This document shows positions 36,438 through 45,135 of a stretch of DNA of 64,000 nucleotides, piece by piece. The notes under the pieces are model-generated. The model was not told where the DNA came from and searched no databases. It saw nothing but the letters and a program-made list of their open reading frames with translations. Numbering within the stretch: position 1 is the first letter of the stretch; each line of letters begins with the position of its first letter. Where the stretch lies: positions 1 to 64,000 of the forward strand of contig NZ_JACOGD010000001.1 of assembly GCF_014284235.1 (NCBI RefSeq). Direction: 5' to 3'. A program made the position numbers and the translations under genes. The DNA is from Cognatundibacterium curvum. Lineage in GTDB: Bacteria; Pseudomonadota; Gammaproteobacteria; Burkholderiales; Burkholderiaceae_D.

Positions 36438-37693
36438 GATTCGTCTTTTTCTTTGTTTTGTTTGTTATCTTTATTGTCTTTATTGGTTTTACTGTCGTCT
36501 TTCGGCAGTAAGATCACGCTGGCGCCTTTGTTCAGGCCCGAAAGTATCTCGCTGCGTGCGATGCCGCGTTGTCCTACCTGAACCGCTACCCGTCTTATCT
36601 GATTACTGTGCTGGATGTCGGCAAAGTATTTGCCACCTTGCTCAATCAGTGCAATATTCGGAATGCTGTGAGCTTTGGGTAAATCGATGAGATGGATGGT
36701 GCCGCGTATCGCTTGTCCCGGCCGGATGTGGTACTGGCTGATGCTGGCACTATCAAGCGCTGCTTCAACTTCTACATATTTCACCGGAGATTGTGCATGC
36801 TGGGCGCTGGCGGTGGTGCTGATTTTTGTGATCTGCAGCTTCACATCCTGTCCGCTGCCTGCCAGTCTGATGGTGAGTGGCAGACCGGTTTTGAGGCCAA
36901 TTGCACGCGCTTCCGGAACGTTGAAGCTGGCCAGCAGTTTATCCATTTGCGGCAGCACGCCGAAATCGCTGCCCGGTGTCGTTGTCATACCCACCTGAGG
37001 CTTATTTCCATTCCAGGATTCAGCCAGTTTCAGCACGCCATCATGCGGTGCGCGCAACTCCAGTGCCGCCAGGCTTTTTTTCTGACGGTTGGCATTGGCT
37101 GCGATGGTTTCTACTTGCGACTTGAGTACGGCTTCATTGGCTAGCCGGCGCGTACTGACCTGAGTGTTTTTCCAATTGAGGAAGCGCTGTTTATTGTTCA
37201 GGAAAGTCTGATCCTGTATCGCATCCAGGACGCGGTTTTTAGAGAATAAGGCTTGCTCGGCACCGGCATAGCGTTCACTTAACAGCAGGTCGGCACTGAC
37301 CTTGGACTGATCTGCGCTTAGCTCGGCCAGACTCTTGACTTCCATTGCCTGTAACTCTTGTTCGGCCAGTTCTTTGCGCAGCAGGTCAAACTCGGCCTGG
37401 CTCAGTTCCAGTCTGGAGTTGGGCGCGTCGAAGCGCGCAATCAGCTGATCTTTTTTAAGCAGACTGCCTTCTGCGACTATCTCGGTGATTACTCTGGTTT
37501 CCCAGCCTTCACCAGGAATCAGCAACTGGGTTTTTTCAGCGGCGCTGATTTCACCTTCTACGCTCAGGCTTTCCTGCCAGGGCTTTTCAGCAAATATTTC
37601 TGTCGCTGTTTGCGTCGCGCTCTGGTCGCTGCATGCTGCCAGAATCAGTGTCAGTACCAAAACGCTTGCGCTGATGTGGCTGGAGTTTTTCAT
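36434..37693 (-). CDS. HlyD/MacA-like periplasmic adaptor, probable lipoprotein
   Basis: Membrane fusion protein of 419 residues. The N-terminal lipobox LILAAC suggests a lipid-anchored protein after Cys21. A barrel-sandwich/lipoyl half-motif (VEGEISAAEKTQLLIPGEG ... RFDAPNS), a helical hairpin (about 100-215), the second lipoyl half (LELRAPHDGVLKLAESW) and beta-barrel/MPD domains follow. The last 20 residues are almost only Asp, Asn, Lys, Glu and Gln (KTNKDNKDNKQNKEKDES). It overlaps both flanking genes by 4 bases. Confidence 0.88.
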   Translation of the reverse strand: MKNSSHISASVLVLTLILAACSDQSATQTATEIFAEKPWQESLSVEGEISAAEKTQLLIPGEGWETRVITEIVAEGSLLKKDQLIARFDAPNSRLELSQAEFDLLRKELAEQELQAMEVKSLAELSADQSKVSADLLLSERYAGAEQALFSKNRVLDAIQDQTFLNNKQRFLNWKNTQVSTRRLANEAVLKSQVETIAANANRQKKSLAALELRAPHDGVLKLAESWNGNKPQVGMTTTPGSDFGVLPQMDKLLASFNVPEARAIGLKTGLPLTIRLAGSGQDVKLQITKISTTASAQHAQSPVKYVEVEAALDSASISQYHIRPGQAIRGTIHLIDLPKAHSIPNIALIEQGGKYFADIQHSNQIRRVAVQVGQRGIARSEILSGLNKGASVILLPKDDSKTNKDNKDNKQNKEKDES

Positions 37694-39642
37694 GAGCCTT
37701 CCTTCGCGCTGCTTGTCGCATTACCTGGCACAGATGCCGCTTGCAACTGGATTTGCACCTGTACTGCGGAACCAGGCTTTAAGCTGGTCTGGCTGTTTTG
37801 TTCGAATTCCAGTTCGATATCGCGCACTATGCCCGGTTGGGTGGCAGATTTGCTGTGAAATACTTTGCCCAGCTGAGTGATGCGTGCGCGCAGTACCTGG
37901 TTCCCGCCTGGTACGCTGACTTTGGCTTCCTGACCTGTACGCAGGTAGACAGCCTGTGCCTCTGCAACCTGCGCATTCACAAACAATTGCTTAGGATCGG
38001 ACAGGTTAGCAAGTGACTGGCCCATCCAGATTTTGCTACCCGAGCTAAATTTCTCTTCATTGAAATTATTTTTATAGATCAGGATGCCGGGCTGCTCTGC
38101 CTTGACCGTCATACGGGTCAGGCCCTGTTCCAGTATGTTGATTTTGTTCTGGCTTTGCATTAATTCAAATTCCAGTGCTTTTTTCTCAGCCAGTCGTGCG
38201 CGCTTGCGGGTCTCGTAGAGTTGTTTTTCGATGTCCAATAGCTTCAGCGATAATTCTTTATCGATCACCAGTTTGTCGTAATCCACTCTGCGGATTAACT
38301 CTTTAGGCATACTGGCTTTACGGGCCGCTTTATCCGCATTGGCTCTGGCTTCATCGACTGCCAGCGTGGCATTGCGTTCCGCTTCAGCCTGATCGAGTCT
38401 GAGTTTTTCCAGTGCACGCTGTTTTTCATTGAGTGTGCTCTTGTGTCTGGCTAAATGGGTCATGACCTCGGCTGCCTGAAACTGGGTAATCAGATCACCA
38501 GCTTTGAGCAGACTGCCCTCGGGCGCGAGCTGGGTGATGGTGTATTGCCAGATATGCGGAATCGCAGGCGGTACGACCGGCAAATTAACGCGTGACTGTA
38601 CTTCGCCCTCAAGGGTGAGTTTGGCGGGTGCGATGACTTTATTGTTGCTGGCAGCCTTCTGATCTGCGGGCTGTATCAACACGCTCATGCCTGGTGCAGC
38701 CAATTGGCGGAACTGCTCAGGAACCGGGATATCTATCCTGAAATAACGTCCATTACCCCATTGGGCCTTGAGTTCCGGTGCCTGAGAAATTGTTTTGATT
38801 ACGCTGTCTGCCTGTTGACCGGGCAGGGCGTCAAACTGCAGGCTGACGGCCATGTTTTCCCGTATATGCAGCCGGTCAGCTTCCAATACCCAGCCCTTCA
38901 CTTCAATTTTCCCGGTTCCTATGATGGTGCCAGCCTGGGTGCCAGGATAGACGCTGGCGCCTTCGTCTATGCGTTCTTGCGGCCATTGATTGAAATTGTG
39001 GGTTACAAAGCCATCCTGGGTGGCGATGACTGAGGACAGAGCAATTTCCTGTTTGGTAAATTCAAGTTTGATGTGCTGCTTACGGATGTCCAGCTCACCA
39101 TCCTGCTTCATGCGCAGCACCGCAGCCTGTGCGGTTTTAGCTGCAAGACGCCTGACTTCCAGATCGCGTATCGCTTTTTCTTTTTCAGTCTGGTTTTTGT
39201 CAAAGTCCAGTGCGCTAATCTGCGTCTTGGGCAAGGCTGCATCCACTTCAGCTTTGTCGCGTGCAGTCTGTGTGACAGCGAAGGCTTTGTCAGCTTCCAG
39301 TGCGGCCACTTCCAGTTTCGCCACTTCAGCATCTAGTTTGGCGCGCGTCTGTTCCAGCGTGGTCTGCAATTGCTCCAGTGTGCCTGCATTATGGGCTTCT
39401 ATGCTCAATACCACATCGCCTTTGCGCACAAACTTTCCTTCACCCACAAATTTTCGTAATGAGACAGGTGAAGACTGGGATGGTGGAACAAAGATGAGTT
39501 GCGAATCTGCCGCGATCACTTCGCCTGTGATGAAGACTTTACGCTGTTTGACAGACGGTATCTTGCTTTGCGGATCAGCAGCCAGTGCTGGTGATAACAG
39601 TGCGAACAATAGGGCACTGTGGATATACGAAGTGAATTTCAT
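37690..39642 (-). CDS. tandem (double) HlyD/MacA-like adaptor protein
   Basis: Exported protein of 650 residues (signal 1-22), about one and a half times the usual adaptor length. It is built from two adaptor units in one chain. Unit one begins VFITGEVIAADSQLIFVPP (36-54) and ends RIDIPVPEQFRQLAAPGMSV (302-321). Unit two begins LTLEGEVQSRVNLPVVPP (342-359) and ends with IELEFEQNSQTSLKPGSAVQ. Each unit has its own lipoyl halves and a long helical hairpin. It overlaps the ATPase gene and the next adaptor gene by 4 bases each. Adaptors of this type bridge an inner-membrane transporter to an outer-membrane channel. Confidence 0.87.
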   Translation of the reverse strand: MKFTSYIHSALLFALLSPALAADPQSKIPSVKQRKVFITGEVIAADSQLIFVPPSQSSPVSLRKFVGEGKFVRKGDVVLSIEAHNAGTLEQLQTTLEQTRAKLDAEVAKLEVAALEADKAFAVTQTARDKAEVDAALPKTQISALDFDKNQTEKEKAIRDLEVRRLAAKTAQAAVLRMKQDGELDIRKQHIKLEFTKQEIALSSVIATQDGFVTHNFNQWPQERIDEGASVYPGTQAGTIIGTGKIEVKGWVLEADRLHIRENMAVSLQFDALPGQQADSVIKTISQAPELKAQWGNGRYFRIDIPVPEQFRQLAAPGMSVLIQPADQKAASNNKVIAPAKLTLEGEVQSRVNLPVVPPAIPHIWQYTITQLAPEGSLLKAGDLITQFQAAEVMTHLARHKSTLNEKQRALEKLRLDQAEAERNATLAVDEARANADKAARKASMPKELIRRVDYDKLVIDKELSLKLLDIEKQLYETRKRARLAEKKALEFELMQSQNKINILEQGLTRMTVKAEQPGILIYKNNFNEEKFSSGSKIWMGQSLANLSDPKQLFVNAQVAEAQAVYLRTGQEAKVSVPGGNQVLRARITQLGKVFHSKSATQPGIVRDIELEFEQNSQTSLKPGSAVQVQIQLQAASVPGNATSSAKEGS

Positions 39643-40313
39643 GACTGTGCTGCCAAGATGCGTCCATCACTCAGATGAATCGTGGTTTGTGCCTGTTGCG
39701 CAATATGCGGATCGTGCGTGACCAGTACGATAGTTTGCCCGTCCTGATGGAGTTCTTTGAGCAGTGCGATCACATCCGCAGCGCTTTTGCTGTCCAGGTT
39801 CCCTGTGGGTTCATCGGCCAGTAACAGTGCGGGCTGATTTAGCAAGGCACGCGCAATCGCGGCGCGTTGCAATTGCCCGCCTGAGAGTTCTGTCGGCCTG
39901 TGATCAATACGATGCGACAGGCCTATGCGATTCAGCAGTGTGCGTGCTCTGGCTTCTGCTGCTTCCAAATCCGGCGTTTTGCTATAGCGCTGAGGCAGTA
40001 AGACGTTTTCCAGTACGGTCAGTCTGGGGAGTAAGTGAAACGACTGGAAAATAAAGCCAAGATAACGGTTGCGAATATCGGATGCGGCATCATCATCCAT
40101 TTCGCTGACCGCTTGTCCAGATAAAATGTAGCGCCCGCGGCTGGGCCGGTCCAGCGCACCCAGTATGTTCAGCAGGGTTGATTTACCTGATCCGGAAGCG
40201 CCCATGATGGAGAGAAATTCACCGCTGCCTACCGTCAGGTCTATGCCATTCAGGGCATGGATTTCATTGCCGCCCTGGACATAGGTTTTATACAGTTGCT
40301 CTAGTCTGATCAT
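39639..40313 (-). CDS. MacB/LolD-type ABC transporter ATP-binding protein
   Basis: ATPase of 224 residues and first gene of the exporter operon. Walker A is GASGSGKSTLL, the signature is LSGGQLQRAAIARALLNQP, Walker B is LLLADEPTGNLD and the switch His is in VLVTHDPHIAQQA. The D-loop and the Q-loop (FIFQSFHLLPRLTV) are also intact. It pairs with the permease at the operon end. The region ahead (40314-40450) should hold the operon promoter, but I see no clear one. Confidence 0.94.
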   Translation of the reverse strand: MIRLEQLYKTYVQGGNEIHALNGIDLTVGSGEFLSIMGASGSGKSTLLNILGALDRPSRGRYILSGQAVSEMDDDAASDIRNRYLGFIFQSFHLLPRLTVLENVLLPQRYSKTPDLEAAEARARTLLNRIGLSHRIDHRPTELSGGQLQRAAIARALLNQPALLLADEPTGNLDSKSAADVIALLKELHQDGQTIVLVTHDPHIAQQAQTTIHLSDGRILAAQS

Positions 40314-40450
40314 GCTTTGCTTTTTTTCTGAAAGTCCGCTTCATCGTCTTTGTCGACGGAGGCGCAATACTACTTTGTGTAGAAAAAAAGTCAAATAATT
40401 TAGAGGCTAAACTCGGGTTTTGAAGTGTTGAATACGGCTTGGGCGGGCAT

Positions 40451-40477
40451 AGAAAAAAGCCGGATCAGGTCCGGCTT
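40451..40477 (-). terminator. rho-independent terminator of nadB
   Basis: On the minus strand an 8-bp stem AAGCCGGA / TCCGGCTT with a 5-base loop is followed by TTTTTTCT, 23 bases past the nadB stop. Confidence 0.88.
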
Positions 40478-40499
40478 CTTGCTTATCTGCGACAGGGTT

Positions 40500-42107
40500 T
40501 TATTTTTTTCGTTTAGGTGTGAGAACGGTAGGCAGTGCCTTCGGTAGTGTGTCCGGATAATCGCGGCTGAAATGCAGACCACGGCTTTCTCGGCGCGACA
40601 GTGCGCTGTTGACGATCAGTGAGGCGACTTCGACCAGATTGCGCAATTCCAGCAAATTATTCGATATGCGGAAGTTGGCATAGTATTCGTCGATTTCTTC
40701 TTTCAGCAAACGGATGCGGTGCTTGGCGCGCTCCAGGCGTTTGGTGGTGCGTACGATGCCTACATAATTCCACATGAAGCGGCGCAACTCATCCCAGTTG
40801 TGCGCGATCACGACTTCTTCATCGGCGTCAGAAACCCGGCTTTCATCCCAGTCTGGCAGAGCGATTGGTGTATCGCGGGTTTGCGATTCTATGTGGCCAG
40901 CAGCAGCTTTTCCTATCACCAGGCATTCGAGCAGCGAATTGCTGGCCAGGCGGTTAGCGCCGTGCAGACCGGTGTAAGCGGTTTCACCAACCGCGTATAA
41001 GCCAGGCAGATCGGTACGGCCAAAGTTGTCGGTGACGACGCCACCGCAAGTGAAGTGTACCGCCGGTACGACCGGTATCGCCTGCCTGGTAATATCGATG
41101 CCCAACTCAAGGCAGCGCGCATAGATAGTCGGGAAGTGTTCTTTCAGGAATTCCGGTGGCTGGTGACTAATGTCGAGTTCCACATAGTCCAGTCCGCGTT
41201 TTTTCATTTCAAAATCGATCGCACGTGCCACCACATCGCGCGGTGCGAGTTCCATACGTTCATCATGCTCAGCCATGAAGCGCTTGCCAGCGCTGGCGCC
41301 AGCTTCTGCCGGTAATTTCAGTACGCCGCCTTCGCCACGTACTGCCTCGGTAATCAGGAAAGACTTGGCATAAGGATGGTACAGGCAGGTAGGGTGGAAC
41401 TGTATGAATTCCATATTGCCGACGCGGCAGCCTGCGCGCCATGCCATAGCGATGCCATCACCGGTCGCAGTGTCCGGATTCGTGGTGTACAGGTAGACTT
41501 TGCCCGCACCGCCAGTTGCCATCACGGTGTGCTGCGCCGCAAAGGTATCGACTTTTCCGGTCTTCACATTTTGCACATACAGACCCAGGCAGCGCGGCGT
41601 CGGAGAGCGGTCGCCCAGTTTGGCAGAGGTGATCAGATCGATCGCGTAATGGTGTTCAAACAGCGTGATATTGGGGTGGCTGCGGACTTTTTGTTCCAGC
41701 GTGACTTGCACCGCATGGCCGGTGGCGTCCGCTGCATGGATAATGCGGCGTTGACTATGACCGCCTTCGCGGGTCAGATGAAAGCCAAGTTCAGCGTCTT
41801 CATCGCGTGTGAACGGGACACCTTGTTCTATCAGCCAGTCTATCGCTTCCCGTCCGTGTTCGATAATGTAGCGGGTCGCACCTTCATCACACAGTCCGCC
41901 ACCCGCGATCAGGGTGTCGGAAACGTGTTGCTCATGACTGTCATGCGAATCGAGTACTGCAGCAATACCGCCTTGCGCCCAGTTGCTGGCGCCATCGAGT
42001 AATTCGCGTTTGGAGATGATGGCGACTTTACGTGTCTGCGCCAGATGTAATGCGACGGAGAGTCCCGCCAGGCCGCTGCCGACGATGGCGACGTCAAAAT
42101 TCTTCAT
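40500..42107 (-). CDS. nadB: L-aspartate oxidase
   Basis: FAD enzyme that oxidises aspartate to iminoaspartate for quinolinate synthase. It is 535 residues from ATG 42107; the frame runs on to 42188 but the family starts at [18 protein letters not shown] binding: [18 protein letters not shown]. Active site: [20 protein letters not shown]. Other marks: [15 protein letters not shown] [18 protein letters not shown], and the late [20 protein letters not shown]. It supplies nadA-nadC with substrate but is on the opposite strand, with a regulatory/export segment between. Confidence 0.96.
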   Translation of the reverse strand: MKNFDVAIVGSGLAGLSVALHLAQTRKVAIISKRELLDGASNWAQGGIAAVLDSHDSHEQHVSDTLIAGGGLCDEGATRYIIEHGREAIDWLIEQGVPFTRDEDAELGFHLTREGGHSQRRIIHAADATGHAVQVTLEQKVRSHPNITLFEHHYAIDLITSAKLGDRSPTPRCLGLYVQNVKTGKVDTFAAQHTVMATGGAGKVYLYTTNPDTATGDGIAMAWRAGCRVGNMEFIQFHPTCLYHPYAKSFLITEAVRGEGGVLKLPAEAGASAGKRFMAEHDERMELAPRDVVARAIDFEMKKRGLDYVELDISHQPPEFLKEHFPTIYARCLELGIDITRQAIPVVPAVHFTCGGVVTDNFGRTDLPGLYAVGETAYTGLHGANRLASNSLLECLVIGKAAAGHIESQTRDTPIALPDWDESRVSDADEEVVIAHNWDELRRFMWNYVGIVRTTKRLERAKHRIRLLKEEIDEYYANFRISNNLLELRNLVEVASLIVNSALSRRESRGLHFSRDYPDTLPKALPTVLTPKRKK

Positions 42108-42298
42108 TATGTCTGCTTCTCTGATCCGGCTACTGAGTCGGCTGCGCCGCTGTTCGCTCACAATTCTTTTGTTGTGCGCACCAGGCATATCGGGGTTTGT
42201 GACGCCGCAATACTGGCCGCTGAAATCTGTCCTGTGCTGATTATACTGAGTAATCTGCCGCTAAATGCAAACATTACATTGATTTTCCTGTAAAGCCC

Positions 42299-42328
42299 TT
42301 GACACAAGGCTTAGCGACTTGTTTTAAT
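42299..42328 (+). promoter_or_regulatory. sigma70 promoter for hupB
   Basis: TTGACA (42299-42304), an 18-base spacer and TTTAAT (42323-42328) lie about 100 bases ahead of hupB. This is one of the few consensus-like promoters in the window, fitting a highly expressed gene. Confidence 0.65.
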
Positions 42329-42426
42329 ACCGGACGCAGATTTCCTGCTTGCCGTGATAGATGCACGACTTGGAAGATAATCGAATACATCGTCGCGAAC
42401 TTCAAATTCTTGTGAGGGGGCTTTAA

Positions 42427-42699
42427 GTGAATAAAACTGAGTTGATCGATCATATTGCGAAAACAGCGGACATTTCTAAAGCGGCTTCGTCCCGCGCCCT
42501 GGACGCGCTGATCGGTGCGGTAAAAACAACTTTGAAGAAAAACGGTACTGTGACTCTGGTTGGCTTTGGTACGTTTTCTGTAGGCAAACGCGCAGCAAGA
42601 ACAGGTCGTAATCCACGTACCGGTGAAGCAATCAAAATCAAATCTGCCAAGGTTCCTAAATTTAAACCTGGCAAAGCTTTGAAAGATGCTGTAAACTAA
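42427..42699 (+). CDS. hupB: DNA-binding protein HU
   Basis: HU-beta type nucleoid protein of 90 residues, full length. It begins [20 protein letters not shown] and shows the DNA-binding arm [20 protein letters not shown] and the C-terminal [16 protein letters not shown]. The start codon is GTG at 42427, preceded by a strong GAGGGGG site. It lies upstream of two tRNA genes and ppiD; the hupB-ppiD neighbourhood is widely conserved in proteobacteria. Confidence 0.97.
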   Translation: MNKTELIDHIAKTADISKAASSRALDALIGAVKTTLKKNGTVTLVGFGTFSVGKRAARTGRNPRTGEAIKIKSAKVPKFKPGKALKDAVN

Positions 42700-42707
42700 T
42701 GCTCTTT

Positions 42708-42730
42708 CGCGACGCGTGACTGGCGTCGCG
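42708..42730 (+). terminator. hairpin after hupB
   Basis: An 8-bp stem CGCGACGC / GCGTCGCG with a 7-base loop begins 9 bases past the hupB stop. There is no T run, so it may mainly stabilise the hupB message or separate it from the tRNAs by processing. Confidence 0.4.
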
Positions 42731-42747
42731 GAAGTTTATAAGGTGTG

Positions 42748-42823
42748 GGGCGCTTAGCTCAGTTGGTAGAGCGGAGCCCTTACAAGGCTTAGGTCGGGAG
42801 TTCGAGCCTCTCAGCGCCCACCA
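42748..42823 (+). tRNA. tRNA-Val (UAC)
   Basis: A 76-base cloverleaf with encoded CCA. Acceptor GGGCGCT pairs with AGCGCCC, D-arm GCTCAGTTGGTAGAGC, anticodon loop CTTACAA (anticodon TAC) and T-arm GGGAGTTCGAGCCTC. Confidence 0.97.
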
Positions 42824-42843
42824 GATAAACTTCAGCAGTAATT

Positions 42844-42920
42844 GGAGCGGTAGTTCAGTTGGTTAGAATACCGGCCTGTCACGCCGGGGGTCGCGGGTTC
42901 GAGCCCCGTCCGCTCCGCCA
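42844..42920 (+). tRNA. tRNA-Asp (GUC)
   Basis: A 77-base cloverleaf with encoded CCA. Acceptor GGAGCGG pairs with CCGCTCC. The anticodon loop CTGTCAC gives anticodon GTC, and the T-arm is GCGGGTTCGAGCCCCGT. It lies 20 bases after tRNA-Val, probably in one transcript. Confidence 0.97.
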
Positions 42921-42927
42921 GAAATCC

Positions 42928-42959
42928 AAAAAAGGCGAACGAAAGTTCGCCTTTTTTTA
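42928..42959 (+). terminator. rho-independent terminator after the tRNA pair
   Basis: A stem AAAGGCGAAC / GTTCGCCTTT with GAAA tetraloop, flanked by A and T runs, starts 8 bases after tRNA-Asp. It separates the tRNAs from ppiD. Confidence 0.92.
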
Positions 42960-43007
42960 TATTCGCAGTTTTGTGATTACTATTCTTAGTCATACGATCG
43001 GTTGAAC

Positions 43008-44927
43008 ATGTTTGAATATATTCGTACCCATCAGCGTTTAATGCAGTTCTTGTTATTGCTGATTATTTTCCCTTCCTTCGCTTTTTTTGGCATTGAGAGC
43101 TATACGCGTTCCCAGGCTGCTGCGGGTGCTAATGTGGCGACGGTTGCCGGGCATTCGATTACGCAGCAAGAGCTGGATAATGCCTTGCGCGAGCAGATGG
43201 ATACCATGCGCCAGAATTATGGCCCACAGTTCGATCCTAAGATGTTCAATACGCCGGAAGTCAGACAAAATGTATTGGATGAACTGATCGCACGTAAGGC
43301 AGTGACTGAAGAAATCAGAAAGCAAAATGTGTCGATTGCTGATGCAACGCTGCAGCAGGAATTGCTCAGAGCGCCGGGTTTGCAGAACGCGAACGGTGCA
43401 TTCGACAATGACAAATACAAGCAAGTTCTTGCCCAGCGTGGTATGACACCTGCGGTGTACGAGCAACGTATGCGTCAGAACATGGCGTTTGAGCAATTGC
43501 TGGGTTCAGTACAGAATACCGGCTTCCTGCCACGCGCTGTGGCTGAGCGCATTGCGCTGATCACAGAACAGGAACGTGAAGTGCAGGTACTGAATCTGAA
43601 AGCAGCCGATTTTGCCGCTCAGGTCAAAGTGACTGACGACATGATTAAGGCATACTACGATAAAAACGCTGCCTTGTTCGAAATTCCGGAAACGATGAAG
43701 GCGCAGTATGTCGTATTAAATGCTGAAGCCTTGGCGGCTCAGGTAACAGTCAGTGAAGACGATATCGCTGGTTTTTACAAAAGCAATACAAAAACTTACA
43801 CCAGTGATGAACAACGCAAGGTCAGCCATATTCTGATCGGCTTTGCAAAAAACGCCAGCGACGATGTGAAGGCGAAAGCAAAAGCCAAGGCTGAAACACT
43901 GTTGGCTGAAGTGCGTAAAAATCCTGCGGTGTTTGCCAAGCTGGCCAAAGAAAATTCAGATGATCCAGGTTCCAAAGAGCAGGGTGGTGATCTGGGTGTG
44001 ATGGTCAAAGATGCATTCGTCAAACCTTTCGAAGCAGCTGCACTGAAATTGAAGCAGGGTGAAATCAGTGAGCCTGTCCTGACTGATTATGGCTACCACA
44101 TCATTTACCTGACGGAGTTGCGTGCTGCGGCTGTCAAGCCTTTAGATGAAGTGCGTGCACAAATCGCTGCGGACATTAAAAAACAGAAAGCTGCCAAGTC
44201 TTATTCTGAAGCAGCAGAAGCCTTTACCGATGCGGTCTATCAGCAGGCTGACAGTCTGCAAGCTGTGGCAGATAAGTGGAAGCTGAAACTGGAAGTTGCA
44301 GATGGTTTGAGTAAGCAAGGTAATCTAGGTGTGCCAGCGACTTCGCCGGTGAATAATCCTAAGTTCCTCAAGGCTTTGTTTAGCGATGAAGTCATCAAGA
44401 AAAAGCACAATACCGAAGCTGTAGAGATTGCGCCAAGTACGCTGATGGCAGGTCGTATGGTCGAATACAAGGCAGCGTCCAAGCGTCCTTTGGATGAAGT
44501 CAAGGCGGCGATTGTTGCGAAAATCACGCAGACAGAAGCAGAAGTGTTGGCCGAAAAAGAAGGTAAGGCCAAGCTGGCAGCACTGAAAGCTGCAGATGCG
44601 GTGGCAGGCTTCTCTGATGTGAAGGTGATTTCCCGCGCTAAGACAGAAGATGTCCCGCCACAGGCTTTCTCTGCCATCATGAAGGCCGATGTGCAAAAAT
44701 TGCCTGCATTTGTTGGTGTGAATATGCCAGGTGCAGGTTACATGGTGTATCGCATCAGTAAAGTCAATGCTGGCAACCCGGATGCGGCGCGCCGTGCTTC
44801 GGATGCGCAGCAAATTGCGAATCTGGTGGCGCAACAGGAGCTGACGTCCTATATCGATTTATTGAAGAAAAAGGCGAAAGCCAGTGTCAATAAAGAGACA
44901 TTGAAGGTAAGTCCTGAGACAAACTGA
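43008..44927 (+). CDS. ppiD: periplasmic folding chaperone PpiD (SurA N/rotamase)
   Basis: Inner-membrane-anchored periplasmic chaperone of 639 residues from ATG 43008 (a TTG two codons earlier is the alternative). The membrane anchor is residues 9-29 (LMQFLLLLIIFPSFAFFGIE). A SurA_N-like domain follows (about 40-160), then a parvulin-type domain (about 268-365: RKVSHILIGFAKNASDDV, AKENSDDPGSKEQGGDLG, YGYHIIYLTE). A C-terminal chaperone region ends the protein. It binds translocating outer-membrane proteins near SecYEG. The parvulin block is full, though PpiD parvulins are often inactive. Confidence 0.93.
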   Translation: MFEYIRTHQRLMQFLLLLIIFPSFAFFGIESYTRSQAAAGANVATVAGHSITQQELDNALREQMDTMRQNYGPQFDPKMFNTPEVRQNVLDELIARKAVTEEIRKQNVSIADATLQQELLRAPGLQNANGAFDNDKYKQVLAQRGMTPAVYEQRMRQNMAFEQLLGSVQNTGFLPRAVAERIALITEQEREVQVLNLKAADFAAQVKVTDDMIKAYYDKNAALFEIPETMKAQYVVLNAEALAAQVTVSEDDIAGFYKSNTKTYTSDEQRKVSHILIGFAKNASDDVKAKAKAKAETLLAEVRKNPAVFAKLAKENSDDPGSKEQGGDLGVMVKDAFVKPFEAAALKLKQGEISEPVLTDYGYHIIYLTELRAAAVKPLDEVRAQIAADIKKQKAAKSYSEAAEAFTDAVYQQADSLQAVADKWKLKLEVADGLSKQGNLGVPATSPVNNPKFLKALFSDEVIKKKHNTEAVEIAPSTLMAGRMVEYKAASKRPLDEVKAAIVAKITQTEAEVLAEKEGKAKLAALKAADAVAGFSDVKVISRAKTEDVPPQAFSAIMKADVQKLPAFVGVNMPGAGYMVYRISKVNAGNPDAARRASDAQQIANLVAQQELTSYIDLLKKKAKASVNKETLKVSPETN

Positions 44928-44943
44928 TTCAACAAGTACGAAT

Positions 44944-44976
44944 AAAAACGGCGCCCGGGTGGCGCCGTTTTTGTTT
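44944..44976. terminator. rho-independent terminator of ppiD
   Basis: A perfect 12-bp stem AAAAACGGCGCC / GGCGCCGTTTTT with a 5-base loop, followed by TGTTTT. It separates ppiD from the cbb3 locus. Confidence 0.92.
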
Positions 44977-45051
44977 TGCAAAAACAAAGATTGAAGACTA
45001 TTCTCAAGGGCGTTGCCTTTCGGAACATATCCATGTGGAATCTGGTAAGTT

Positions 45052-45065
45052 TTGATGTGAATCAA
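45052..45065 (+). promoter_or_regulatory. FNR/FixK-type binding site upstream of ccoN
   Basis: TTGAT-GTGA-ATCAA is a perfect match to the FNR/ANR/FixK consensus TTGAT-N4-ATCAA. Its centre is 77 bases ahead of ccoN. A -10-like TGTTAT at 45085-45090 would put the transcription start close to 40 bases past the box centre, the spacing of FNR-activated class II promoters. It should confer low-oxygen induction on ccoNOQP. Confidence 0.9.
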
Positions 45066-45135
45066 TGTAGTTGTGCAGTGCGATTGTTATTCTGACGGTG
45101 TATTTTTACAACAAGTGTTACAACAGAGTGAGATC

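Noticed and set aside
42748..42920. tRNA pair as an integration site
   Set aside because: No integrase gene or duplicated tRNA 3' end is seen next to it; hupB and ppiD on both sides are the usual neighbours.
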